Below the pieces are notes generated by a model, which searched no databases, had not been told where the DNA came from, and saw only the letters and a list, made by a program, of their open reading frames with translations. This document shows positions 18,759-27,205 of a DNA stretch of 64,000 bases, piece by piece (the first letter of the stretch is position 1; the number at the start of each line of letters is the position of its first letter). Origin of the DNA: Aestuariicoccus sp032586235 (GTDB lineage Bacteria; Pseudomonadota; Alphaproteobacteria; Rhodobacterales; Rhodobacteraceae); assembly GCF_032586235.1 (NCBI RefSeq), contig NZ_JAWHTD010000014.1, positions 26,287-90,286 on the forward strand, given 5' to 3'. A program made the translations under genes and the position numbers.

Positions 18759-20265
18759 GACGCTTTCGCTTCTGGGCAGCGTGTTCCTGGACACGATCGG
18801 CTATTGGTGGGTGATCATCCCCACCATCTTCCTCGGGCTCATCGTGGGCGGCATTCCCGGCTTTTCGGCGGCCAACACGATCATCATCCTGATGCCGCTG
18901 ACGCTGGCGATGGATTTGCAGACGGGCCTGATCTTTATGGTCACGCTTTACTGCGCGGCGCGGATGGGCGCGGGGATCCCGGCGATCCTCGTCAACATTC
19001 CGGGCACCGCGGGTGCGGCGGCGACGCCGCTCGACGGTTATCCGATGACCAAGCAGGGGCGGGGCCAGCAGGCGCTGGCGATCTCGTTCGTGTCGTCCTC
19101 CATCGGCGGGCTGCTGACCACGGTGATAGCGCTGGCGGCCATGCCGTTGCTTGCCCGTGTGGGCTTTTACATGCATTCGGTCGAGATGATCGTGGTCATG
19201 CTGTTCGGCATCTCGCTGATCGCCTCGATTGCCGCGCAGGATATGGTCAAAGGCCTGATCGCGGGCTTTTTCGGGCTGATGATCGGCGCAATCGGCACGG
19301 ATGTGGTCTATGCCACCCCGCGCGGCACCATGGGCTTTCTGGAGCTTTATGACGGCGTGCCGCTGATCCCCGCGCTGGTGGGGCTTTTCGCGGTGTCCGA
19401 GGCCTTTATCATCATCGAGAAACGGGTGATCCTGACCGAGAAAGGGCAGGCGGCGATGGAGAGCCCCTCGTGGGCGGCGACCTTCGAGGGCGTGCGCGAC
19501 GCGTTTTCGCGCTGGACGCACATCGTCTGGACCTCGCTCATCGGTCTGGTGATCGGGGTGATCCCGGGCGCCGGCGCCTCGATCGCCAGCTTCGTCGCCT
19601 ATCAGCAGTCGCGGACCTTTTCGAAAACGCCCGAGAAATACGGCACCGGCCATATCGAGGGGCTGGTCGCCCCTGAAAGCGCCAACAACGGCGTGACCTC
19701 GGGCACTCTGGTGCCGCTTCTGGTGCTGGGCATCCCGGGCGGGGCGACGGCGGCGATCATGCTGGTGGTGATGCAATACCACGGCGTCAGCTTTGGCCCG
19801 TCGCTGTTTCAGCGCCAGCCCGAGGTGGGATACGGCATGTTCATGGCGATGGCCGTGGCTTATCTGCTGATGATCCTCACGATCCTGCCGCTGTCGCGCT
19901 ACATGAGCCGGGTCACCACGGTGCCGACGATCTACCTTGCGCCGATGATCATCTCGTTCACGCTGGTCGGCGGTTTCGTGCCGCGCGAATACATGTTCGA
20001 CATGTACCTGGCGCTGGTCTTCGGCGTGATCGGCTATATCGCCCGGCGCACCGGTTATCACGTGGCCGCGATCCTGATCGGCGTCATCCTCGGCCCGCTG
20101 CTGGAAACCTACTTCCTGCGCGCGCTGAAAAAGTCCGAAGGCGACATCACGGTGCTTTTCTCGTCGACGCTGGGCAATATCCTGTGGGTGGCGCTGATCG
20201 TGTCGCTGGTGCTGCCGATGGTCTTCGAAAAACGCCGCAAGCGGAAAGAGATGGTGATCCAATGA
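18751..20265 (+). CDS. tctA: Tripartite tricarboxylate transporter large membrane subunit (TctA)
   Basis: A 504-residue inner-membrane protein with about twelve hydrophobic segments. Strong TctA family stretches are visible, including GLIVGGIPGFSAANTIIILM near the start, YCAARMGAGIPAILVNIPG with TAGAAATPLDGYPMTKQG, and the second-half ESANNGVTSGTLVPLLVLG. The protein takes up a carboxylate delivered by TctC using the proton or sodium gradient. The start overlaps tctB by eight bases, and the stop overlaps the LVIVD gene by four, so both are coupled. Confidence 0.95.
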   Translation: MGETLSLLGSVFLDTIGYWWVIIPTIFLGLIVGGIPGFSAANTIIILMPLTLAMDLQTGLIFMVTLYCAARMGAGIPAILVNIPGTAGAAATPLDGYPMTKQGRGQQALAISFVSSSIGGLLTTVIALAAMPLLARVGFYMHSVEMIVVMLFGISLIASIAAQDMVKGLIAGFFGLMIGAIGTDVVYATPRGTMGFLELYDGVPLIPALVGLFAVSEAFIIIEKRVILTEKGQAAMESPSWAATFEGVRDAFSRWTHIVWTSLIGLVIGVIPGAGASIASFVAYQQSRTFSKTPEKYGTGHIEGLVAPESANNGVTSGTLVPLLVLGIPGGATAAIMLVVMQYHGVSFGPSLFQRQPEVGYGMFMAMAVAYLLMILTILPLSRYMSRVTTVPTIYLAPMIISFTLVGGFVPREYMFDMYLALVFGVIGYIARRTGYHVAAILIGVILGPLLETYFLRALKKSEGDITVLFSSTLGNILWVALIVSLVLPMVFEKRRKRKEMVIQ

Positions 20266-21521
20266 AGGTCGAATACGACGTCCCCCTGTCGCGCAACATC
20301 CGGCATCTTGGACGGCTTGAGACGCCCGGGGGCGGGCAGGTCGTGGTGCAGGGGAATTACGCCTATATCGGGCACATGAAACCGCCGCACGGCACCTCTA
20401 TCGTGGATGTGTCGGACCCGGCCAATCCCCGCGTCGTGGCCCATGTCGAACCGCCCGAGTGGTCGCATACCCACAAGGTGCGCGTGGCGGGCGATCTGAT
20501 GATCACCAATGTCGAGCAGGACCGCCGGCATTTCCTGCGCAAGGGCGACAAGATCCCCGGCCTGCGCGCCGAGGGTCACAGCGAGGCCGCGATAGTCGCC
20601 GCCCTGGGGGTCGAACCGTCGGACATCGCCGTGCTCGACGAGGCGCGAGAGCGCGGCTACGACGGCGGCGGCTTTCGCGTCTGGGACATTTCCGACAAGA
20701 CCGCGCCCAAACTGCTGTCCTACGTCAAGACCCACGGCTTCGGCGTGCACCGGTTCGATATGGACGAAAACCATGCCTACATCTCGACCGAGATGGAGGG
20801 CTATGTCGGCAATATCCTGGTGATCTACGATCTGGCCGACCCCACGAACCCCCGCGAGATCTCGCGCTGGCACATGCCGGGCCAGCACGTCGCGGCGGGC
20901 GAGACGCCCACGGGTGTCGGCTATTCCCACCGGCTGCACCACGCGATGCGCTGCGGGGACGAGTTCTGGGCGGCCTGCTGGCACGCGGGGATGCGGGTGC
21001 TCGATGGCTCGGACCTGACGAACCCGCGCCAGATCGCCAGCTACGTCTGGCCCAAGGCGATCCCCGAACCCACGCATACCGTCATGCCCCTGGAACAGAC
21101 GATCAACGGGCGGCGCTATGCGGTGGCCATCGACGAAGAACACGACCACCAGCCCGGCCGCCTGCACGGCTTTGTCTGGGTGATGGACGTGACCGACCTG
21201 TCGAAGATCGAGCCGGTCGCGGCCTGGGATCTGAGCGAACGCGCCAGTCCCTTCGTGGGCCAGCCCGGCGCGCGCTTCGGTGCGCACCAGTTCCGCGAAA
21301 AGTTCGACAGCACGCTGGTCTATTGCACCTGGTTCGCGGGCGGTCTGCGGGTGCTCGACCTGGCCGATCCGCTGTTGCCGCAGGAGGTGGCGCATTTCAT
21401 CCCCGGCCCGGGCCCCGACGGCGCCCCGCCGCAATCCAACGACGTGGACGTGGGCGAGGACGGACGGATCTACCTGCTCGACCGCAACAGCGGGCTCGAC
21501 ATTCTGGAGATGACCTCATGA
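20262..21521 (+). CDS. LVIVD-repeat beta-propeller protein
   Basis: A 419-residue protein made of repeats of the LVIVD/selenium-binding-protein-like propeller type: SIVDVSDPANPRVVAHVEPP, FRVWDISDKTAPKLLSYVKT, LVIYDLADPTNPREISRWHM, RVLDLADPLLPQEVAHFIPG and a final IYLLDRNSGLDILEM. There is no signal peptide, so it is probably cytoplasmic. Many His residues (HTHKVR, HRLHHAM, EEHDHQ) could bind metal. No catalytic role is established for this family. It is coupled on both sides (ATGA overlaps) to tctA and to an OsmC-family gene, so it probably serves the same substrate pathway. Confidence 0.8.
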   Translation: MKVEYDVPLSRNIRHLGRLETPGGGQVVVQGNYAYIGHMKPPHGTSIVDVSDPANPRVVAHVEPPEWSHTHKVRVAGDLMITNVEQDRRHFLRKGDKIPGLRAEGHSEAAIVAALGVEPSDIAVLDEARERGYDGGGFRVWDISDKTAPKLLSYVKTHGFGVHRFDMDENHAYISTEMEGYVGNILVIYDLADPTNPREISRWHMPGQHVAAGETPTGVGYSHRLHHAMRCGDEFWAACWHAGMRVLDGSDLTNPRQIASYVWPKAIPEPTHTVMPLEQTINGRRYAVAIDEEHDHQPGRLHGFVWVMDVTDLSKIEPVAAWDLSERASPFVGQPGARFGAHQFREKFDSTLVYCTWFAGGLRVLDLADPLLPQEVAHFIPGPGPDGAPPQSNDVDVGEDGRIYLLDRNSGLDILEMTS

Positions 21522-21997
21522 GCGACGACCTGCTGCCGCCCAGCGTCGACCCGAACCGCAAGGCGCTTGGCATCCGCCGCGTGGCGATGCGCAACGAGGC
21601 CTCGACCCGCAGCGTGATGATGGTGCGCGACCACGTGGTGATCACCGACGAAAAGGAAAGCAACACCGGCCCCACGCCGCTCGAGATGACGCTGGCGTCG
21701 CTCTGCGGCTGCGAGGGTGTGATCATCAACCGCTGCGCCGAGGCGATGAAGTTCGAGTATTCCGCGGTGGATATCGAGGCCGACGGCGAGGTCGACCAGC
21801 GTGGCAGCCGCGGGGTGCAGGGGGTGCGGCCCTATTTCAACTGGGTCAAGATGCGCATCCGCATCCATACCGAGGAATCCGACGAACGGCTGGCGCGGCT
21901 AAAGCGCAACGTAGAATACCGCTGCCCGGTGATGAATCTCTTTTCCTCGGCCGATGTTGTGCTGGACGTGACCTGGGAAAAGGTCGCGCCATGCTGA
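21518..21997 (+). CDS. OsmC/YhfA-family protein
   Basis: A 159-residue protein of the OsmC superfamily. The two conserved redox cysteines are recognisable: one in LASLCGCEGVIINRC (about residues 64-78) and one in VEYRCPVMNLF (about 132-142). The GPTPLEM motif before the first helix is also typical. OsmC/Ohr proteins reduce peroxides with a Cys pair, and YhfA-type members have no firm substrate. The gene is sandwiched by overlaps between the LVIVD gene and the iron-sulfur subunit gene of a molybdenum hydroxylase, which suggests a redox or sulfur-handling job for that enzyme. The role is inference. Confidence 0.85.
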   Translation: MSDDLLPPSVDPNRKALGIRRVAMRNEASTRSVMMVRDHVVITDEKESNTGPTPLEMTLASLCGCEGVIINRCAEAMKFEYSAVDIEADGEVDQRGSRGVQGVRPYFNWVKMRIRIHTEESDERLARLKRNVEYRCPVMNLFSSADVVLDVTWEKVAPC

Positions 21998-22449
21998 AGC
22001 TGACGATCAACGGCGCCGAGCATGAGCTGACCTCGGACCCGGACACGCCGCTGGCCTATGTGCTGCGCGACGAGCTGAGGCTCAAGGGGACCAAGATCGG
22101 CTGCGGGCTGGAACAATGCGGGGCCTGTACCGTGCTCGTCGATGGCGAGGCGGTGCAAAGCTGCGCCACCCCGGCGGCGGTCTTCGAGGGGCGCGAGATC
22201 GTGACCATCGAGGGGCTGACGGACACTGCCGAGGGGCGGTGCGTACAGGACGCCTTTGTCGAGGCGCGCGCGGCGCAATGCGGCTATTGCACCGCCGGGC
22301 TGGTGGTCGCCGTCGCCGCCTTGGCGCGGGCTGGCGCCGCCAAGGATCGCGAGGCGCTGAAAGAGGCGCTGACCGGGCATCTGTGCCGCTGCGGCAGCCA
22401 TCCGCGCGTTCTGACCGCCGCCGAAGCGGTGCTTGAGGGGCAGACATGA
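21991..22449 (+). CDS. [2Fe-2S] subunit of a xanthine dehydrogenase-family molybdenum hydroxylase
   Basis: A 152-residue electron-transfer subunit (CoxS/IorA/NdhS-like). The plant-type cluster is bound by the N-terminal motif GCGLEQCGACTVLVDG and its partner Cys in AVQSC. The second cluster uses CGYCTAG and HLCRCGSHPR in the helical C-terminal half. Both clusters are therefore complete. It overlaps the OsmC-family gene by seven bases and the large subunit by four. Electrons flow from the molybdenum subunit through these clusters to an external acceptor. No FAD (CoxM) subunit is encoded next to it. Confidence 0.94.
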   Translation: MLKLTINGAEHELTSDPDTPLAYVLRDELRLKGTKIGCGLEQCGACTVLVDGEAVQSCATPAAVFEGREIVTIEGLTDTAEGRCVQDAFVEARAAQCGYCTAGLVVAVAALARAGAAKDREALKEALTGHLCRCGSHPRVLTAAEAVLEGQT

Positions 22450-24554
22450 GCCTCGACGCACATCCGCTGGTCCGCGACTGGCTCAGGGCCGATGGGGACG
22501 GGCTGGTCCTGCGCACCGGCAAGGTCGATCTGGGGCAGCGCATCTCGACCGCGCTGATGCGCATCGCCGCCGAGGAAACCACCCTGCCGTTCGACCGCAT
22601 CGACGTGGCCCCGGTGCGCACCGGCGACAGCCCCGATGAGGGCATCACCTCGGGCAGCAACTCGATCCTGCAGAGCGGCCGCGCCCAGCGTCTGGCCTGC
22701 GCCACGGCGCGCGGTGCCGCGCTGGCGCTGGTGGCCGAGCGCCTGGGGGTCGCGGCGGACACGCTCGATCTGGCGGACGGGCAGATCAGCCACCGCGCCA
22801 CCAACCGGCAGTTCGACCTGGTCGAGACCATTGCCGATCTGCCCGCCGATCTGCGCGTCGATCCTCAGGCCGCGCCACGCGTGCTGGACGCGTCGCTGCC
22901 CGATCTCGAACCGCGCGGTCTGCGCCAGATGGTCGAGGGCCGCTTTGCCTATGTCCACGATCTGGACCGCCCCGGCATGCTGCACGCCCGCATCGTCCGC
23001 CCGCCCATGGGCGGCGCGCGGCTGGCCGCTGTCGATCCGGAGGCCGAGGCGCGCTGGCGCGACGCGGGGCTGACGATCGTGCGCGAGGACTCCTTTCTGG
23101 CGGTCGCAGGCCCCCGGGAATGGCCCGTGGTGCGCGCGGCGCAGTCGCTGGCCACGGCGTGCCAGTGGGACATTGGCGAAGGCCTCGAGACCGGCGATAT
23201 TTTCGAGATCATGCAGGCCCGCGACGCGCAGCGCTTCGCGGTGTTGGACGGCACGCCGTCACAGGACGCGCCGGTGCCGGACCCCGTGCCCGACCCGGAC
23301 TTCGAGGCGCGGTATGAGCGGCCCTACACCATGCACGGCGCTTTGGCCCCTTCGGCGGCTCTGGCCGAGTGGACGGAGGGAAAGCTGGAAATCCTGACCC
23401 ACAGCCAGGGCATCTATTTCCTGCGCGACAGCATCGCCGACAGCCTCGGCCTGAACCCCGAAAGCGTGGTGCTGCAACATACCCCCGGCTCGGGCTGTTA
23501 TGGCCACAACGGGGCCGACGACGCGGCCTTCGACGCGGCACTGGTGGCGCGGGCGATCCCCGACACGCCGATCCTGCTGAAATACATGCGCGAGGACGAG
23601 CATGGGCTGGAACCGCTCGGCACCGCCATGACAGTCAGCGTGGCGGGCGATCTGGACCAGAGCGGCGACATCGCCGCCCTGTGGATGGAGGCGCGGGGCG
23701 ACACCCACCGCGGCCGCCCGCGTGCCGGTCCCAACCGCGCCGGGGCGGCGCGGCTTGTGGCCAACAGCCTGCGCGACGCTGATGTGCCGCGCTTCGTGCC
23801 GGAACCCAACATGGGCACCCACGCCGGTCTGCACCGCAATCTGGACCCGATCTACCGCATCCCGGACAAGCGCATGGTCAAGGCGCTTGTCCCCGATCTG
23901 CCGATGCGGCCATCGGCGCTGCGCTGCCTTGGCGCGCCGACGAACGTTCTGGCCATGGAATGCACGATGGACGATCTGGCGCGCCGTGCGGGCTGCGACC
24001 CGATCGATTATCGCCGCCGGCATCTGGACGATCCGCGCGCCATCGCGGTGCTGGATGCGCTGGCCGACCGGCTGCCCAAGCTGGCCGAGGGCTCCGGGCG
24101 CGGCATCGCCTATGCGCAATACAAGAATGCCATGACCCGCGTCGGTCTGGCCGTCGATCTGACGGTGGACGATCTGGGCGCGGTGCGTCTGCAAGCGGTG
24201 CATCTGGTGGCGGATGCGGGGCGCGTCGTCGACCCCGACGGGCTCTGCGCACAGCTCGAAGGCGGGGTGTTGCAGGGCGCAAGCTGGGCGCTGCATGAAC
24301 GGGTCGTCTGGGGCCGCGAGGGGCGCGAGAGCCTCGATTGGGACAGCTACCCGGTGCTGCGCTTCGACAACGTCCCGCCCATCGACATCACGCTCATCGG
24401 CCCGTCGGACGCGCCGTCGGTCGGTGCGGGCGAGGCCAGCCCGGGCCCGACCGTCGCCGCCATCGCCAACGGCATTTTCGACGCGACGGGCCTGCGGCTG
24501 CGGCGGATGCCGTTCGATGCCGACACCATCATGGGCGCAGCTTTGCAGGCCTGA
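22446..24554 (+). CDS. Molybdopterin-binding large subunit of a molybdenum hydroxylase
   Basis: A 702-residue catalytic subunit of the xanthine dehydrogenase/IorB family that hydroxylates a carbon next to a ring nitrogen or an aldehyde carbon using water. The N-terminal GKVDLGQRISTALMRIAAEE and GDSPDEGITSGSNSILQSG match the IorB/nicotinate dehydrogenase branch. The C-terminal VGAGEASPGPTVAAIANG supplies the active-site Glu. It is slightly short compared with CoxL (about 800). Located in the same coupled string as TctA, LVIVD, OsmC and the [2Fe-2S] subunit, it probably oxidises the transported acid. Substrate could be a nicotinate-like heterocycle, but this is unproven. Confidence 0.88.
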   Translation: MSLDAHPLVRDWLRADGDGLVLRTGKVDLGQRISTALMRIAAEETTLPFDRIDVAPVRTGDSPDEGITSGSNSILQSGRAQRLACATARGAALALVAERLGVAADTLDLADGQISHRATNRQFDLVETIADLPADLRVDPQAAPRVLDASLPDLEPRGLRQMVEGRFAYVHDLDRPGMLHARIVRPPMGGARLAAVDPEAEARWRDAGLTIVREDSFLAVAGPREWPVVRAAQSLATACQWDIGEGLETGDIFEIMQARDAQRFAVLDGTPSQDAPVPDPVPDPDFEARYERPYTMHGALAPSAALAEWTEGKLEILTHSQGIYFLRDSIADSLGLNPESVVLQHTPGSGCYGHNGADDAAFDAALVARAIPDTPILLKYMREDEHGLEPLGTAMTVSVAGDLDQSGDIAALWMEARGDTHRGRPRAGPNRAGAARLVANSLRDADVPRFVPEPNMGTHAGLHRNLDPIYRIPDKRMVKALVPDLPMRPSALRCLGAPTNVLAMECTMDDLARRAGCDPIDYRRRHLDDPRAIAVLDALADRLPKLAEGSGRGIAYAQYKNAMTRVGLAVDLTVDDLGAVRLQAVHLVADAGRVVDPDGLCAQLEGGVLQGASWALHERVVWGREGRESLDWDSYPVLRFDNVPPIDITLIGPSDAPSVGAGEASPGPTVAAIANGIFDATGLRLRRMPFDADTIMGAALQA

Positions 24555-24627
24555 GCCGCGCCATTGACTCGGCGAAATGCGGGCTAATTCCCTTAGCGTG
24601 TTCAACGCCTTGCCGGAGGTTCTTCAC

Positions 24628-25584
24628 GTGCCCAACCCGAATACCAGCCCCCGTACCGCCGTGATCGGCGCAGGCCCCGCGGGCCTTGCCTGCGCGCAGC
24701 TTTTGCGACAGGCCGGGCATGACCCGGTGGTCTTCGAGAAAAGCCGCGGGATCGGTGGGCGCATGGCCACACGGCGGCGCGACGGGGTGCAATTCGATCA
24801 CGGCGCGCAGGGGATCGTCGCCACGACAGAGGCCGGAGCGGCCTGGCTTGACGCGGCCGGGCAGGCGGGCCATGCCGCGCAATGGCCCGGCGGAGCCGCG
24901 CTGACCGGCACCGCCCCCTGGGTCGGCACGCCGGGGATGAGCGCGCTCTGCCGTCCGCTGGCCGAGGGGCTGGACATCCGCTTTTCCACCGAAGTGACGG
25001 GTGCGGAACGGCACGCGGGCGGCTGGCGGCTGCAAAGCGCCGACAGGGTCGAGGTTTTCGACCGCGTCGCCGTCGCCATTCCCGCCCCGCAGGTTCTGCG
25101 CATCTTCGGCGGCATGGACAGCGTCAGTGGGCCGCTCGCCGATGTGGTCATGGCGCCGTGCTGGGCCCTGATGGCCGCTTTCGACGCGCCGGTCGATGCG
25201 CCGCCTGTCATCAAGGACGCCGACCCCTTCGAACTGATCCTGCGCGACAGCGACAAGCCCGGTCGGCCGGGCGGCGAATGCTGGGTCGCCCACGCCACGG
25301 CCGAGTGGACCCGCGCCAATCTCGAGCTGGACCGCGACGAGGTGCGCGACCGGCTTCTGGCCGCGCTGGCAGAAAGGCTTGGCCCGTTGCCGCCGGTCCG
25401 GATCGCCATGGCGCACCGCTGGCGCTTTGCCCAGACCGAGCGCGCGCTGGGGCAAGAGGTCCTTGCGCCTGAGGACGGCCTTTTCATCGGCGGCGACTGG
25501 ACCCGCGGCGCGTTGGCCGAGGACGCCTGCCTGAGCGGGCAGGCCATGGCCCGCGCGCTTCTGGCAAGCCTCGGCGCGGGGTAA
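24628..25584 (+). CDS. Renalase-like FAD/NAD(P)-dependent oxidoreductase
   Basis: A 318-residue flavoprotein. The start is taken as the GTG at 24628, because GGAGG lies nine bases upstream and the Rossmann motif VIGAGPAGLACAQLL then starts near residue 11. FEKSRGIGGRMATRR follows, which is characteristic of renalase-type amine oxidases; FIGGDWTRGALAEDACLSG near the C-terminus completes the FAD site. Bacterial relatives oxidise mis-reduced NAD(P)H isomers, while others are uncharacterised. It lies 73 bases after the molybdenum hydroxylase and may be separately transcribed. A weak TTGACT/TAATTC pair at 24564-24590 could be its promoter, but the spacer is only 15. Confidence 0.85.
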   Translation: MPNPNTSPRTAVIGAGPAGLACAQLLRQAGHDPVVFEKSRGIGGRMATRRRDGVQFDHGAQGIVATTEAGAAWLDAAGQAGHAAQWPGGAALTGTAPWVGTPGMSALCRPLAEGLDIRFSTEVTGAERHAGGWRLQSADRVEVFDRVAVAIPAPQVLRIFGGMDSVSGPLADVVMAPCWALMAAFDAPVDAPPVIKDADPFELILRDSDKPGRPGGECWVAHATAEWTRANLELDRDEVRDRLLAALAERLGPLPPVRIAMAHRWRFAQTERALGQEVLAPEDGLFIGGDWTRGALAEDACLSGQAMARALLASLGAG

Positions 25585-25641
25585 GGGCCCGCTCCGTCCC
25601 GCGTCCGGCATGCCCCGGCTTTCGGGTCTGGCCTTTGGCGT

Positions 25642-25657
25642 GATACGCGTGCGTATC
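25642..25657. promoter_or_regulatory. MarR-type operator candidate
   Basis: GATACGC (25642-25648), two bases GT, then GCGTATC (25651-25657) form a perfect palindrome. It is centred about 52 bases before the marR start. MarR-family dimers bind palindromes of this size, and autoregulation is usual. Confidence 0.7.
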
Positions 25658-25701
25658 GTTGATGAGGTGCCCAATAGCCGAGGGCTCCCCCCCTGTTCGA
25701 C

Positions 25702-26106
25702 ATGCCGGGCCATCTGATCCGGCGGCTGCTCCAGCAGTCGAACGCGGTGTTTCAGGACTGGCTGAAGGCGGCGGGGATCGACCTAACCTCGGTCCAGTAT
25801 GCCGCGCTGGCGACGCTCGCGCGCCATCCCGGCATCGACCAGGCCACGCTGGCCGGGCGCATCGCCTATGACCGTGCGACCATTGGCGGGGTGGTGCAGC
25901 GGCTCGAACGCAAGGGGCTGGTCACCCGCCGGGTCGACACCCAGGACCGCCGCGCGCGCAGCCTGACCCTCACGCGTCAGGGCGAGGCCCTGCTGACCGC
26001 GCTGACGCCGCTGGGGAGGGACCTGCAGGCCGACATCCACGCGGCACTGACACCGCAGGAACGGCGCCGCTTCGTGGCGCTGGTACAGAAGGCCGTTTCG
26101 GGTTGA
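25702..26106 (+). CDS. MarR-family transcriptional regulator
   Basis: A 134-residue winged-helix regulator. The recognition region is LAGRIAYDRATIGGVVQRLE (about residues 51-70), followed by the wing TRRVDTQDRRARSLTLTRQG with the conserved D-x-R. N- and C-terminal helices would form the dimer. MarR proteins sense small aromatic compounds or oxidants. A perfect palindrome upstream is probably its own operator. The ribosome site before the ATG is weak. The target genes are unknown; the renalase-like gene just upstream is the nearest candidate. Confidence 0.88.
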   Translation: MPGHLIRRLLQQSNAVFQDWLKAAGIDLTSVQYAALATLARHPGIDQATLAGRIAYDRATIGGVVQRLERKGLVTRRVDTQDRRARSLTLTRQGEALLTALTPLGRDLQADIHAALTPQERRRFVALVQKAVSG

Positions 26107-26156
26107 TGCGGGTTGCGAAGACGACCAAAGGTGCCGCGGCCTCCACGCCTTGGCGC

Positions 26157-26188
26157 CGAAAAAGCAAAGGCCGCCCGGGGGCGGCCTT
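26157..26188 (-). terminator. Rho-independent terminator of tRNA-Gly
   Basis: On the minus strand AAGGCCGCC (from 26188), loop CCCG, then GGCGGCCTT (to 26167) forms a 9-bp stem directly followed by TGCTTTTTC. It lies 30 bases downstream of the tRNA 3' end. Confidence 0.8.
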
Positions 26189-26217
26189 GTCTGCTGACCG
26201 GCATGAGCCGGACCATC

Positions 26218-26292
26218 TGGAGCGGGCGATGAGATTCGAACTCACGACCCTTACCTTGGCAAGGTAATGCTCTACCCCTGAGCTACGCCCGC
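26218..26292 (-). tRNA. tRNA-Gly (anticodon GCC)
   Basis: The minus strand reads GCGGGCG at the acceptor 5' side, TAGCTCAGGGGTAGAGCA for the D arm, an anticodon stem with the loop TTGCCAA (anticodon GCC), GTTCGAATC in the T arm, then CGCCCGC, the discriminator T and an encoded CCA. All four stems pair. Length with CCA is 75 bases. A promoter and a terminator flank it, so it is a single-gene unit. Confidence 0.97.
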
Positions 26293-26310
26293 GTGCCAAA
26301 TGGTGAGAGG

Positions 26311-26339
26311 CATGTAGAAGGATGCGCCTGTCTCTGCAA
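26311..26339 (-). promoter_or_regulatory. Sigma70-type promoter of tRNA-Gly
   Basis: On the minus strand TTGCAG (26339-26334) is separated by exactly 17 bases from TACATG (26316-26311), about 19 bases before the tRNA 5' end. The fit to the consensus is moderate and the position is right. Confidence 0.6.
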
Positions 26340-26394
26340 GTGGAAAATCGCGCCTTGCGGCGGATTTTGACCGGGTCTGGCGCACCGCCGCACG

Positions 26395-27204
26395 TCACCC
26401 GCTGGCAGAGCCCGGGTCGCTGAACACCGGCTGCGCCGTCACGTCATCGCTGTGCAGCACAAAGCCGCCGTCCGTGGCCAAGAGGATGCCGTAGCCGCCC
26501 GCGCCGGTCTCGGACAGGGTGCTGTCGCCGGGGCCGAGGATCATGGGCATCTGGTGGCAGGGGCTCTTGAGAACCGACACCGCAAGCCGCCCGACGCTGG
26601 CGGCGATGGTGCGGTGGATATGGCCGCAGATCAGCTGCGTGACCTGCGGCGCGCCCTGCAGCCGGTCGAGCAGCGCCGCGCCGTTGATTAGACGGATCGC
26701 GTCCATCCCGTCGAACCCGGTGCGGAAGGGCGGGTGGTGGCAGAGCACCGCCGTCGGCCGCGTGTCCTCGGCCAGGCGGTCCGACAGCCAGCCAAGCCGC
26801 CTGTCGCAAAGATAGCCGCCGTGGCGCGGGGCGATGCCATCCTCGTCCAGCGTGTCGAGGACGATCAGCCGGTGGGTGCCAAGGTCTAGCACCGATTGCG
26901 CGAAACCCTCCGTGTCGCGGGGCGCGTCGGGGAAGACCTCGTAATATCCGGCGCGGCGGTCGTGGTTGCCCAGCGTCGGGATCACCGGCAGTGCGACATC
27001 CGACAGGATCTCGCGCAGCACGGCATATTCGCGGCGGCCGCCGTGGTGGGTCAGATCGCCCAGCAGAACGATGGCCTGCGCGTCGCTATGGCGCGCCAGC
27101 GCATGGTCGAGCGCAGCGCTCAGCCGTTGGGCCGGGTCCAGCCCGGCGATCGTCTGGCCGCCCTGCGTCAGGTGCAGATCCGTCAGGATCAGGGCCTTGG
27201 CCAT
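26395..27204 (-). CDS. CpdA-like metallophosphoesterase
   Basis: A 269-residue calcineurin-like phosphoesterase. The full metal motif set is present: D-L-H at residues 9-11, GDLTHHGG near 52, GNHD near 86, HHP near 157 and GHIH near 195. This is the pattern of class III cyclic nucleotide phosphodiesterases such as CpdA, so 3',5'-cyclic AMP hydrolysis is likely, though glycerophosphodiesters are possible substrates. It starts one base after the glmM stop, so it is the last gene of the folB-folP-glmM unit. Confidence 0.85.
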   Translation of the reverse strand: MAKALILTDLHLTQGGQTIAGLDPAQRLSAALDHALARHSDAQAIVLLGDLTHHGGRREYAVLREILSDVALPVIPTLGNHDRRAGYYEVFPDAPRDTEGFAQSVLDLGTHRLIVLDTLDEDGIAPRHGGYLCDRRLGWLSDRLAEDTRPTAVLCHHPPFRTGFDGMDAIRLINGAALLDRLQGAPQVTQLICGHIHRTIAASVGRLAVSVLKSPCHQMPMILGPGDSTLSETGAGGYGILLATDGGFVLHSDDVTAQPVFSDPGSASG

Positions 27205-27205
27205 G

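Noticed and set aside
18682..20262. A 526-codon His/Asp/Arg-rich frame opposite tctA
   Set aside because: It is a shadow of a membrane protein gene; a hydrophobic sense strand gives charged antisense peptides.
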